The notes beneath the pieces were generated by a model. The model saw only the letters and a program-made list of their open reading frames with translations. It was not told the DNA's origin and did not search any database. Of a stretch of 64,000 nt of DNA, positions 44,201 to 55,640 are shown piece after piece. The position numbers and the translations under genes were made by a program. The stretch's first letter is position 1. Every line of letters starts with the position of its first letter. The DNA is from Actinostola sp. cb2023 (Eukaryota; Cnidaria; Anthozoa; Actiniaria; Actinostolidae), in the NCBI GenBank assembly GCA_033675265.1, contig JAUJYZ010000906.1, forward strand, positions 46,001 to 110,000, written 5' to 3'.

Positions 44201-46629
44201 TATATGTAGGTAGTCATATGAATAGCCAGACAGAGTGAACCAATCAGATTGCATGATATATGTAGGTAGTCATATGAATAGCCAGACAGAGTGAACCAAT
44301 CAGATTGCATGATATATGTAGGTAGTCATATGAATAACCAGACAGAGTGAACCAATCAGATTGCATGATATATGTAGGTAGTCATATGAATAACCAGACA
44401 GAGTGAACCAATCAGATTGCATGATATATGTAGGTAGTCATATGAATAGCCAGACAGACTGAACCAATCAGATTGCATGATATATGTAGTAGTCATATGA
44501 ATAGCCAGACAGAGTGAACCAATCAGATTGCATGATATATGTAGGTAGTCATATGAATAACCAGACAGAGTGAACCAATCAGATTGCATGATATATGTAG
44601 GTAGTCATATGAATAGCCAGACAGAGTGAACCAATCAGATTGCATGATATATGTAGGTAGTCATATGAATAACCAGACAGAGTGAACCAATCAGATTGCA
44701 TGATATATGTAGGTAGTCATATGAATAGCCAGACAGAGTGAACCAATCAGATTGCATGATATATGTAGGTAGTCATATGAATAGCCAGACAGACTGAACC
44801 AATCAGATTGCAGGTAGTCATATGAATAGCTAGACAGAGTGAACCAATCAGATTGCATGATATATGTAGGTAGTCATATGAATAGCCAGACAGAGTGAAC
44901 CAATCAGATTGCATGATATATGTAGGTAGTCATATGAATAACCAGACAGAGTGAACCAATCAGATTGCAGGTAGTCATATGAATAACCAGACAAAGTGAA
45001 CCAATCAGATTACATGATATATGTAGGTAGTCATATGAATAACCAGACAGAGTGAACCAATCAGATTGCATGATATATGTAGGTAGTCATATGAATAGCC
45101 AGACAGAGTGAACCAATCAGACTGCAGGTAGTCATATGAATAGCCAGACAAAGTGAACCAATCAGATTGCATGATATATGTAGGTAGTCATATGAATAGC
45201 CAGACAGACTGAACCAATCAGATTGCATGATATATGTAGGTAGTCATATGAATAGCCAGACAGAGTGAACCAATCAGATTGCATGATATATGTAGGTAGT
45301 CATATGAATAGCCAGACAGAGTGAACCAATCAGATTGCATGATATATGTAGGTAGTCATATGAATAACCAGACAGAGTGAACCAATCAGATTGCATGATA
45401 TATGTAGGTAGTCATATGAATAACCAGACAGAGTGAACCAATCAGATTGCATGATATATGTAGGTAGTCATATGAATAGCCAGACAGACTGAACCAATCA
45501 GATTACATGATATATGTAGGTAGTCATATGAATAGCCAGACAGAGTGAACCAATCAGATTGCATGATATATGTAGGTAGTCATATGAATAACCAGACAGA
45601 GTGAACCAATCAGATTGCATGATATATGTAGGTAGTCATATGAATAGCCAGACAGAGTGAACCAATCAGATTGCATGATATATGTAGGTAGTCATATGAA
45701 TAGCCAGACAGAGTGAACCAATCAGATTGCATGATATATGTAGGTAGTCATATGAATAACCAGACAGAGTGAATCAATCAGATTACATGATATATGTAGG
45801 TAGTCATATGAATAGCCAGACAGAGTGAACCAATCAGATTGCATGATATATGTAGGTAGTCATATGAATAGCCAGACAGAGTGAACCAATCAGATTGCAT
45901 GATATATGTAGGTAGTCATATGAATAACCAGACAGAGTGAACCAATCAGATTGCAGGTAGTCATATGAATAACCAGACAGACTGAACCAATCAGATTGCA
46001 GGTAGTCATATGAATAGCCAGACAGAGTGAACCAATCAGATTGCAGGTAGTCATATGAATAGCCAGACAGACTGAACCAATCAGATTGCAGGTAGTCATA
46101 TGAATAGCCAGACAGAGTGAACCAATCAGATTGCAGGTAGTCATATGAATAGCCAGACAGACTGAACCAATCAGATTGCAGGTAGTCATATGAATAGCCA
46201 GACAGAGTGAACCAATCAGATTGCAGGTAGTCATATGAATAGCCAGACAGAGTGAACCAATCAGATTGCAGGTAGTCATATGAATAACCAGACAGAATGA
46301 ACCAATCAGATTGCAGGTAGTCATATGAATAACCAGACAGAGTGAACCAATCAGATTGCAGGTAGTCATATGAATAACCAGACAGAGTGAACCAATCAGA
46401 TTGCATGATATATGTAGGTAGTCATATGAATAGCCAGACAGAGTGAACCAATCAGATTACATGATATATATGTAGGCTCACAAGTTGTCTTCCTTAATGT
46501 TGCTTTTCAGATGAAGCAGAAAGAATCATGAAGGACGAATGCAGTCTTCTGACGTTGCCGAATGGTTTGCCATCTTTCCAAGACATCGAAGAAGGTAGAA
46601 AAGCAACCGAAAGCCAAGCCACAAAATGA
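35259..46629 (+). CDS. PLGRKT: Plasminogen receptor (KT), 4 exons, 146 aa
   Basis: Exons: 35259-35339, 35906-36036, 37320-37429, 46511-46629; phases join with no break, giving 146 residues, close to the ~147 aa of vertebrate PLGRKT. Exon 1 encodes MGSTVSSAMDESMKKNQEFM, matching the family's N-terminus. Exon 2 has the Q/M-rich helix and a hydrophobic segment (MFMWLASFYGIATLGMFAG). Exon 3 has the second membrane segment (IIAPFIPLSFIVGYQADYAYG). The protein ends in lysine, the residue by which vertebrate PLGRKT binds plasminogen. Intron 1 has a GC donor (CAG then GCGAGT); the others are GT-AG. Intron 3 is 9.1 kb and mostly satellite DNA. Confidence 0.93.
35809..35834. repeat. 26-bp poly-C run in PLGRKT intron 1
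   Basis: An uninterrupted C run followed by gggttt. A G-rich stretch lies upstream at 35578-35640 (runs of 4-7 G), so quadruplex potential exists on both strands. Confidence 0.9.
36105..36567. mobile_element. TTAA-flanked MITE A (463 bp)
   Basis: Long inverted arms: agtgcatatcagggttttgg at the left, complement at the right, extending about 150 bp. TTAA at 36101-36104 and 36568-36571, typical of piggyBac or Kolobok-type targets. In PLGRKT intron 2. Confidence 0.88.
36572..37042. mobile_element. TTAA-flanked MITE B (471 bp), sharing one TTAA with MITE A
   Basis: Ends ggcctggg and cccaggcc, with subterminal inverted blocks around gcaattaaggcaaatttga and gttccaaacgc. TTAA at 36568-36571 (shared with A) and 37043-37046. 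Confidence 0.85.
37464..39510. repeat. GAACA/GGATA/GAATA-type satellite, ~2 kb
   Basis: Pentamer-derived repeats organised into longer ~68-bp units (gaatggaattaatagaacag ... gagaataggacag). A pure (gggat)n tract lies at about 37713-37800, and a (taa)n-bearing foreign stretch at about 38540-38665 interrupts it. Lies in PLGRKT intron 3; open frames across it are repeat artefacts. Confidence 0.95.
40015..40545. repeat. Minisatellite with ataccctatcccagac core
   Basis: About 16 units of 33-40 bp, with two types: ctaagcttgaaaatctat and aaaatgacaaattgg. A related ataccctat...cacatacct phrase recurs near 53150-53180. Confidence 0.9.
40580..40790 (+). repeat. tRNA-derived SINE
   Basis: The 5' part has a pol III A-box-like tggccgagtggtgagagcc and a B box ggttcgattcc, the layout of a Leu/Ser-type tRNA. 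It is followed by a SINE body (cgagggtttttctccgggta) and then an A-rich stretch. The tRNA fold is not completed by a proper 3' acceptor arm. Confidence 0.8.
41045..46468. repeat. 5.4-kb CCAAT satellite with higher-order structure
   Basis: Units of ~57 bp (aggtagtcatatgaatarcc, agacagagtgaaccaatcag, attgcatgatatatgt) mix with ~45-bp units lacking tgatatatgt. Nearly every unit has CCAATCA. A rare variant (aatagctagacag) recurs near 41845, 42374, 43404 and 44825, showing duplication of multi-unit blocks. It ends 40 bp before PLGRKT exon 4. Confidence 0.96.
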
Positions 46630-47420
46630 TATCTCGGCTAATATATATATATTCACTGTTTCTACTTTCCACTAGCCTCCTATGCAGACTTTGTGTAGCG
46701 CTTCTGCATGCTGTACATTCAATGTTGTATAATATATCTCAATGTATCAGGCTCTATTTTATATGAATTTACTTTTCAGAACTCTTATTTGACTATAATT
46801 CTGTAAAAAATGATAATGTATAAGGAACTTGGGATGGCTTTATCCATCAGTGCATTTGGTTTTCAAGATTATAATAATAATAAATGGTTTATTCTTGGTT
46901 TGCAATCAATCCCTTGAGAATCAAGAGATAAAGACACGGCGGCCATGTTGGTTGAACAAACAATAGACACTAATGAGCAATCTTTTGTTGAAGTTCAACC
47001 AAGATGGCCGCCGTGACGTGTATTGCAAACCAGCAATTAAAGATACACCTGTTTTCAGAAACGTTGTCTTACGTGAAATAGTAAAAATGCAGTACTGACT
47101 TGTAGCAGCCATGCGAAGCGGTATATTCGTAGGACCTCCGCAATCAATAGGACAACGTTTCTGACGGGTGTATAATCCCTGGCAATTACAATAGTTGAAC
47201 CCACGAAGTATTTTTATATCTCCACTGGTTTTTTTTGTTTGTTTGAAGCATTGATACGGCGAGGTCTGCAACAAAAATTAAAGAATTTGATTGGTTGAAA
47301 ATAGTATTTTGGGTGAATTCCGATTGGTTCTCAGGAAAACCATTGAAGTGCTACGAACCTTAGATCTATCGTTGAGAACACATACATACATCCATACATA
47401 GTTTAATGTACCTCCCAATA
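46630..47420. other. PLGRKT 3' flank, hairpin and a weak minus-strand exon candidate
   Basis: A hairpin with 23-bp arms (cacggcggccatgttggttg aac and complement) lies at 46935-47015. On the minus strand, a splice acceptor-like ttttgttgcag near 47270 opens a cysteine-rich frame (NYCNCQGLYTRQKRCPIDCG) down to about 47110 with a possible GTCAGT donor. No family is recognised, so it is left as a candidate only. Confidence 0.35.
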
Positions 47421-47422
47421 TA

Positions 47423-47912
47423 CAGCTAATGAGGGTTTATCATGTAATTTCAAAACTTATAGGAAACATAGGACAAAAAAATGATTATCATAGCTGGAAA
47501 GAGCTCGTTAAAACTAGCAAAAATATGAAGTTTGGAAAAGATCGCTTCACAAATTGCGAAGATATGAATTTTCAAAAATCGCAATTTTGTATGAAAACCT
47601 TTGTTAAATTTCCAAAGGTTTTCATATATCGTGTATGAAATTACATGATAAACCCTCATTCAGAAAACGTTGTCGGCGATCGACTTCAAGCCAACGCGAC
47701 TAGACCGAAAGGGAGTATGGGTAGATATGGTAATTCACTTGCATGCTTTTCGTATTTGGTGACAATGGCAGGTGAATCTGTAAATGTATGCCTACGCGTT
47801 TTAAAACAAGGAAACAGAAGCAGATATGATTCATATTCCGTGAGAGACGTTCCTTTTTGATAGTGTATTTATAGACTCATTGATTTTTACCCATACTCCT
47901 TTTCGGTCTAGC
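47423..47912. mobile_element. TA-CAGCTAATTC MITE, copy 3, interrupted and truncated
   Basis: The first eight bases of the terminal repeat (47423-47430) are separated from the rest (from 47660) by another MITE. The right arm ends at ttttcggtctag and is lost beside the TA-CAGTCAATG element. The interior matches copies 1 and 2 closely. Confidence 0.8.
47431..47659. mobile_element. MITE nested in copy 3
   Basis: Inverted ends gagggtttatcatgtaattt and complement enclose about 180 bp. It sits exactly within the host MITE's terminal repeat. Confidence 0.75.
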
Positions 47913-47921
47913 ATGTATATA

Positions 47922-48169
47922 CAGTCAATGTCATTAACGTTGTCCAGCTATAAAAAGAGATTTTAAACACTACCATAAATGTCACGTGTCTCATAATATA
48001 TTTCGTTTTACACGCGTGGAATTTTAATTTCAAAAGCATAAATCACCTTTCCAGTGTTTAATTAAAATTCCACGCGCGCCGGCAAAACGAATATAGAACG
48101 AGACACGTGACATTGATTGTAGTGTTAACCTCTTTTTAGCTGGACAACGTTTAATAATGACATTGACTG
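47922..48169. mobile_element. TA-CAGTCAATG MITE (248 bp)
   Basis: Ends cagtcaatgtcattaacgtt and complement with small indels, TA flanks at 47920-47921 and 48170-48171. Arms include gagacacgtgaca-type sequence; almost the whole element folds on itself. Confidence 0.85.
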
Positions 48170-48458
48170 TATATGCGAATTAGCTACGTCATATCTGCGT
48201 CATACCTGAGTACAAACTTTAACACATTTATTCGATTGGAAAAGAGTAATTAATATCTGATGTGTTGATATTTTTACCGGCCTTTTAGCTCCAAGAAGCT
48301 AATTACGATAGACATATTGCATTTCAAAATTAAAGGATGACTTCAATTATCTTCCAAGAGAATGCTGTTACTTATGAGATATCCTTATTTCCCTTTGTGT
48401 TTCAAAACCGAAGGGTTGATTTAAAAACGTCGTGTCACACACACATACAAGCTGTATA

Positions 48459-49087
48459 CAGCTATTTCAATAAAGGTTGTCTCGTGTTTCGTGCGTATTG
48501 CACTTTGCGTATTGTATTGTGTATTCGATGATTGAAATGCGTCTTAGATGTACACTGAAACAGTCATGCCGCCACCATATATAGTGATGGGCTTCGATGG
48601 AAAGTTATTTGGTTTGTCGACATGTTGAGCTCAGCGAGTAGTAAAATGATTCTCAGTATAATCATAACTATTACAATTTCCTCGAATCTGATTGGTTGAG
48701 AGACTGTCCTATTTTAGCATTAATTGGACAGTTGTAATCGGACAGTTGCAAGAGCCAATCACATTACACCTTTTCAGTAAAATGCGCGCGCTATCACGCA
48801 ATCGCTACGCTATTGAGCGCGCGCTCAAGAAATTTGTCACTAACTTTTTCACCAAAATATGTTATTGTTTTGGGGCATTTTAGCATTGTTTATCATGAAG
48901 ATCTTTTTCTCGGAAATTGTAATAGTTATGATTAATTGGTAACAGGACTTCGTGTCGTCCAATTCTGTCTGTAATCACTCGTATGATTACAGACCGAATT
49001 GGACTCCACTCAGTCCTATTACCATTATTAATCACATGCAAAACGCAATACGCACGAAGCACGAGACAACGTTTTTTGAAATAGCTG
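48459..49087. mobile_element. TA-CAGCTATTTC MITE (629 bp)
   Basis: Ends cagctatttcaa(t/a)aa and gttgtctcgtg are inverted, with TA flanks at 48457-48458 and 49088-49089. The terminal motif is related to CAGCTAATTCAGAAAACG of the other family. An inner hairpin (gtccaattctgtctgtaatc and complement) lies at about 48957-49006. Confidence 0.8.
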
Positions 49088-49089
49088 TA

Positions 49090-50880
49090 TATTCATATAT
49101 AAACACGCAACAGGGCGTAACTGTGTAGAATTTGTTGTTAATTTTACAGCACGATGTAGCTTCCTTTCCATCAGGTTTATTACAAAAATGACAATTATCA
49201 CAATGATATTAAAGAAGTTGATAACAATACTGCTTCTCGACTGCCAAAGGCGCTTTCACTTTAACTGTACACTGAAGTAGCCTGATACCCGCATTGGTGG
49301 GGAAATGACTGATACCTTTATGGCACACAGATAGTGTATATAGTACTAAACACAAGTAGGGAATGCTAAAATCGATAACATCTGTGTGATCACGTACTGA
49401 CTGGGGAAATGCTTTTGGCGTCATTTCTTAGATTCATATCATGGCACATAAATGTTTATTTTCCTGTTATTTTCTTTGTTGCTTTCTGATTGGATTTCGG
49501 CTTTTTCCAGTGTTTTACCAGTGTCATTTTGTAGTTAAACAAACGAAAAATAAGACTAATACATCAGTTTGACTTCGTGGATGAGGCTAGACACCGTGAA
49601 ACTGAGTGTATTTAAGGTAAGATAGCAACCTTATCATCGTCATTGATATCTCATTTATACGTTATTTTCCAAAACCCAGTCCTCAATTAATTCTCCACTC
49701 ATCATTTTATCGAAACTTTGGAAAAAAGAGCGGTTCCTCGCCTTCAACAGCCGTTACACAGCGAACTATTTTACCGACATCAATCAGCTTTTCAACGGAA
49801 AGGCTTCTGGACACGAGATGTCGATGGTTGAACGATTGTCTGTTTGGGATTAGTTTAAGTTGGTGGCGCGTTTGAAAGCTACCTTATGATTGATTTTCCT
49901 TATTTTGACCCGATATGGTCTGACTTTCCCTCGACATTTCAATGAATATTTGTAAAACTGGAAAGAAACACAAGGACGACGGATTTCGGCTTCTTCCGCG
50001 CGCGTGATTCCCATAAAATGCCACAGAATCTACTGCCACCTTTCCCCCTTTTTCGTTGTTATTATAAACGGAATAGAAAATGGGAATCTGCGCATGCGTT
50101 TGAAAGACTTTAAAAATGCTCCCACATTTGAGCTCGAGAGAGAGAGAGATATGATGCAGTGGGAAAAATGATGGCGTAGGAATTTTAATTAGCAACATTT
50201 TGTCATACGCTTACTGCGCAGGCGCGCGCTAACTCTAGATTGCTACTCGTTTGGCTCTGATTTTTCTCAAGCGGCTAAGAAAGCACGTAATTTTTCTACT
50301 TTTGACTGACAAGAACTCAATTTCTTTTTCACAACTCTCTAAAATATAGCAAACAAAAGGTGTTTCACAAAAACTACAGTAGGTCGGTACTGTTAGTGGC
50401 CGCTATTCCGAAGCCAACTCCTTTCGGGATTCCTGCATGTGGCTCGAGAGAAGATCATATCCCAGAGTCCCAGGCCTTTCTCTTCCCTTCCGTTACCACA
50501 GGATACCCACGTAGTGTTGTCCAGTTGGCAGGATCACCTATCTCTCGTCCAGTTGGCTGGATCACCTATCTCTCTGTTGTGATAATATCGCTGTTGGTAG
50601 AGTTGGTATGCTAAATGAGTTCATTTTCACGACATGCACACATCAGTGATAGGATTAAATTAGGGCCAGAGTAATTAGTACAAATCCTTCCAGATTCTAT
50701 CTCGATCATTTAGCAAGGCATCTCTTCAGTATCATGTTCTATGTGAAAGCGGCACGAGATTATTATGATATAACGGCTAACACGCAAACTTTATCCAAAA
50801 TTAAACGACAAACACATGCCGAGGTTTTCCTGTATCTATAATTGGAGTTGATAAAGAGTTTAATATGCGGCGGATAGAAG
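49090..50880. other. Host DNA, nothing supported
   Basis: No repeat array, inverted-repeat element or exon with homology was recognised. A short (ag)n tract lies near 50137-50147. Confidence 0.4.
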
Positions 50881-50885
50881 TAAAG

Positions 50886-51650
50886 CCGAATCTACACGAG
50901 CAAACTTTCCTTGACAAGGAAGACTTGCTCGTGTAGAGACAAAAACATCGCCAATTTTTCCTTGTCAAGGAAGACTTGCTCGTGTCAGTAGACGACAAAA
51001 ACCGATCGCCAATTTTTCCTTGACAAGGAAGACTTGCTCGTGTAGACGACAAAAACATCGCCAATTTTTCCTTGACAAGGAAAACTTGCTCGTGTAGACG
51101 ACAAAAACCGATCGCCAATTTTTCCTTGACAAGGAAGACTTGCTCGTGTAGACGACAAAAACATCGCCAATTTTTCCTTGTCAAGGAAGACTTGCTCGTG
51201 TAGACGACAAAAACATCGCCAATTTTTTTTCCTTGTAGACAAGGAAAACTTGCCTCTTGCTCGTGTAGACGACAAAAACATCGCCAATTTTTCCTTAACA
51301 AGGAAAACTTGCTCGTGTAGATGACAAAAACATCGCCAATTTTTCCTTGTCAAGGAAGACTTGCTCGTGTAGACGACAAAAACATCGCCAATTTTTCCTT
51401 GACAAGGAAGACTTGCTCGTGTAGACGACAAAAACATCGCCAATTTTTCCTTGTCAAGGAAAACTTGCTCGTGTAGATGACAAAAACATCGCCAATTTTT
51501 CCTTGACAAGGAAGACTTGCTCGTGTAGACGACAAAAACATCGCCAATTTTTCCTTGTCAAGGAAAACTTGCTCGTGTAGATGACAAAAAATTGCCAATT
51601 TTTCCTTGTCAAGGAAGACTTGTCAAGGAAAACTTGTTCGTGTAGATGCG
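50886..51650. repeat. Minisatellite of ~50-52-bp units
   Basis: About 15 units: cttgctcgtgtagacgacaa, aaacatcgccaatttttcc, ttg(a/t)caaggaaga. The core ccttgacaagg is itself palindromic. Several long minus-strand open frames exist only because the unit lacks stops. Confidence 0.95.
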
Positions 51651-51848
51651 GCTTAAGAATGGCTCTGAGGTTGAAAGAGCAGTTGACCAAACTCTGCATT
51701 TTTGCTGGATTAAAAAAATGAACTGCATGAACGGGACCGGCGAAAACTCCTGGGCTCTGACGACTAGAACATAAAGAAAATGAAGAACTTGATAAGACTG
51801 ATGATGATTAGATGACGAGGAAGATTATTATAAAGAAGACTAGAAAAA

Positions 51849-51876
51849 GATGATGATGATGATGATGATGATGATG
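51849..51876. repeat. (GAT)n microsatellite
   Basis: About nine tandem gat units. Confidence 0.9.
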
Positions 51877-52200
51877 GAACAGATTGAAAAAGAACGAGAT
51901 CACAAGAAAGATTCAAGTGGTCTGCACCAGAACAACAATTAAGGAGGTGGGGTCACGTGACCACTTAGTGTAAGTCCCCTAATATAGGCTTTTTTAGGGA
52001 CCTGCGGGGGAGGCTACTATTATGAGATCCACGTACTGAGCTACACCCATCTAAATACAGACACACTTCTAACTCTATTAACTTTAATTTACCCATCCAA
52101 TATTCCACCGTTCAACAATTACACTGATTACTATACTAATTCTTATATATTCAATTTGAAGTTTCTGAGCTCACAGTACCCTAAGTATAGTATATAAAGC

Positions 52201-52252
52201 AACCTCGTCCCCAGGGCCCCCTCCACCGGAAGGGGGGCCTGGGGACGAGGTT
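52201..52252. other. Strong GC-rich hairpin
   Basis: aacctcgtccccagggcccc (52201-52220) pairs with ggggggcctggggacgaggtt-type sequence (52232-52252) around an 11-nt loop. Flanking tatataa and ttgtatata extend the stem. Confidence 0.85.
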
Positions 52253-52478
52253 GTATATAAAGTGCTTATCATGCCCTGGGGCCTGGGGGCTTCCCCAGCT
52301 CCCCAGCTCCCCAGCTCTGAATGATTTTCAAAGATATTTTAAGTCGCCTGCCGCGTGAATGACCATAGTTGATGGATGGATTTAATCACTTGATAACTGA
52401 AGGTCAGAAGGGCGGTTGAGAATACTTGTGGATATGATGGGACTTGTCTTCGGCCTCTGAATGATTTTCAAAGATATC

Positions 52479-52808
52479 AGTAAGCCCCCTTGGGGGGGAG
52501 GATTGAAGGGGATGCGCGACTCCCATGTGAAAGGGGCGGGAATGATCGTCGGAAAATTTGAATTTTAAAAACCCCTAAAGGAGACTAATCTGGGCGTGGC
52601 TTTATTTGACCCCTAAAAGACAGACAAATGAGAGCTGACACAGTATGACGACGTTTGTTATTTCTTCGATCTCGTACAACCCTAAATTAAACTACAAATA
52701 TTGGTGTTCCGTCATGAACACCTTAAGCGATATCAAAAACCTTAATCAGTTTACACCCCTAAAAAAGACGGCGATGATCCCCGCCCCTTTCACATGGGAG
52801 TCCCCTAG

Positions 52809-52840
<32 letters not shown>

Positions 52841-53210
52841 ACATACACACACACACACACACCCGGGGGGGGATTCCCGGAAATTTAGGATAGGGGTGTG
52901 CCCCTGGGATGTCGAAACCCTGGCCCATTTGTCACTGAAATATAGACCCAATTTAAGGAAAAAGTTAATAGTATTCCTTTGGAAATCGCTAATATCAGAA
53001 GTGCATACGCTGGCTGTTACGCTAACTGCGGATTTTTAAGTCAAAATAAAAAAAGTGTACCCAAATTAAAGATCAAATATTTTATTTTATGGTGAAAAAG
53101 CAAAATATGGTACCCAATTTAAGGATCTGGAGGTTCAAAAACCATACCCTATTCGGGGGCACATACCTATATAGCGTATATATGGGAGTACCCCCCCCCG
53201 GGACACATGC
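52479..53210. repeat. Inverted G/C-rich arms, poly-C(32), (CA)n and a minisatellite-related tail
   Basis: gactcccatgtgaaaggggc (about 52518-52540) is inverted at about 52782-52806. A run of 32 C occupies 52809-52840, then (ca)n to 52862. The tail near 53145-53180 resembles the end of the 40-kb minisatellite region. Probably a degraded repeat element. Confidence 0.6.
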
Positions 53211-55640
53211 CCTCCCGTCCAGGAATTTTAAGTCGCCTGCCGCGAATGAGCATAGTTGATGGATGGATCTAATGACTTCATAACAGAAGGTCAGGTTGAT
53301 AATACTTGTGGATATGATGCACTAATGAAGCACTCCATATCCGTGCCAAGCATTATCAATTTATCTTTACACATTTAGTTTGGAGAGGATCTTTTTCTTA
53401 TCTTGAAAGATCACGCTAACCAATGTGGAATTCTTTCTCGTACGTACGTTCAAACATTCCAACCAAAAAGGTTTATACGTTTATAAATTAAATGTTGAAT
53501 GACAAACACAGCTAATGTGGTCGTGCGCTCAACACACAGCCATATGCGAATGTATGAGACAACATTGCAAATCGTTTCACTCTGAAGATTAAAATGTAAT
53601 TCATAATTATCTAAACTCACGACCCAATCGCGTTGTGTAAATACTCAAGACAGAACTCCACTGACCAGGGTGAACACCGAGGTCGTAGTTCCAGTGTTCA
53701 TGCTGTTAGGCATTCGGTATAATTAGAAGCATGCTGTTTTAACCGTTTATTGATACTTGTGGTGCCTCATCCTCCTTTTACAGCATTTTATCTCGTGGGA
53801 CGGCGATAGAGAAGTACGTGATTCTCTCTTCGACTGAAGGCGACCTCGCCACCAGACCATCGCAACGCATTCGCGTGCCTTTCTGAAACTGACCGTACCC
53901 CAAGAGTAAATACCTACAAGTACTACTCGTCACCTAGGATCGTAAAGCAGAACTCAGTGATGACCTTGCTCTGATTGACACTAACGTTACTACAAGGCAT
54001 AAGGAACCGAAGTAAGTCCAATACGTTGTCAGGTTTCTTCCCTTCTGAGATAGCGTGGGATCTAGCTGTACATAGTGCTCAAGGTAGAGTATGCGGGTTT
54101 AATGTCTGATTGTGCATGCTTTTACTTCTGTTCTATAGTGCTCCTAAAGACTAACTGAAGCATATTTATATTTAATTTGGCGTTGAAACCTTTTCAGAGT
54201 AATGCTTTTTCGAAATTCATCAAATGTTTCCTAAATCCTGAATACGCTTCAAGAAGCTGACATATCGAGAATTTCAACATGACTTTTTTATACAGGGCGA
54301 CTGTCAGGTCAACTACTCTAACCACTCAGTTTGACCATTGCGTGTCCTAACTAGTAATATAATATTAACACTTGTAAGGCGCGCCTTAGAACTATAGGAT
54401 TTGAGCGAAGTATAATTAAATGATTATTAATATTATTTCTTTTGTAAAACATACGGTAAATCATTAGACAGATAGGTAGATGGTTTATTGAAAAGCCATA
54501 TCCCATAATATTAGGACTGAATTGCGTGGAATGTACGATTTAGGTCTAACTTGTTCACGAAATCTACCGAAGACTGACATGACTCTGCTGTGTCTGTAAG
54601 TAACATATATAGAGAGATAAAACGAACCAAAACAGATGAGAATGATGTTAACTCAGGGTTAGGATTATTTTATGGGACATTTGACCTCCATATCTTGAGC
54701 ACATTTCTTGCACATGACTTGACTAGATTTATAACCGAATTAAAGGTTATAAACTGCGCGTAAAATGCGGTTTTCTGTGACTACATTTTACAGCTATGTC
54801 TAGTCCAGTATGTCTCCGCAAAATCTACGGTTTGAATAACTTAAGATGAATCGATAAATTAACGTGCAGATAAATTCCTTCATTTTCTAAGAACTGTCAA
54901 AACACTCGAGATTTCAAGACAGGCGATAAAAAGGATGCGTTTAGAATATAGCCTGACTATCAGTTTCGACCCAGAGGAGGCGGCTGATATTCAGGTTAGG
55001 TTTAGAAGCGAATGTTTTCAAATGTGGCATCACTCAGGCGAGAAACGAAGTTGACCAACCCGTGCATAAGGGATTACCATGTTATTCATGTGATTTCAGC
55101 CAATATTCGAGAATTGCTTTCTGTTGATTTACTGGCTTAACATTTCGACAGACCTGTTCCAAGTCTTTAAATTCAAATCAAATAAAAAATAATTAGATCA
55201 ACACACGCCATGGAACGCTTATGGTCCTGGAGGGGCATCACACCGCTCAGCCCAATGTAAGGAATGAACATTCTGTTTTTGCCAACAGGGTCATAGCAGG
55301 AGCTAAGGGCTGAATGTCTATCGCAGAATAAGCATATTATATACAAAACAAATACTAAATCAACAACAATTACAGCCTATCGCCCTCATCAGAATCTACC
55401 TAAATAAACACCTTAACTAAACAACACTACTATTACGACAAAGTGACCTGTCACTGATTCGCTATTATAGAATCCCGCGGGAAGCTGGTAACCAGTGAGT
55501 GATGCGGGGAATTATGGGATTGTTTTAGAAGACGCTTTACTCTGATCTCTAAAAATGTGGAAATTGCAACCAGGATTCATAATTTTTATAATAAAAGTGA
55601 TTAATTTACTCTCATTCAGTATTTATTATTATCTTTATAA
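53211..55640. other. Host DNA, nothing supported
   Basis: No gene, array or clear inverted-repeat element was recognised in this stretch. Confidence 0.4.

Noticed and set aside
44356..46406. Minus-strand frames of 77-190 codons in the CCAAT satellite
   Set aside because: Stop-free repeat units, not genes.
46921..47274. Cysteine-rich minus-strand frame with a splice acceptor
   Set aside because: Suggestive, but no family, no confirmed donor and no linked exon; it also overlaps an inverted repeat, so it is kept only as a note.
50801..51699. Several overlapping minus-strand frames of 81-174 codons
   Set aside because: All are translations of the ~51-bp minisatellite.
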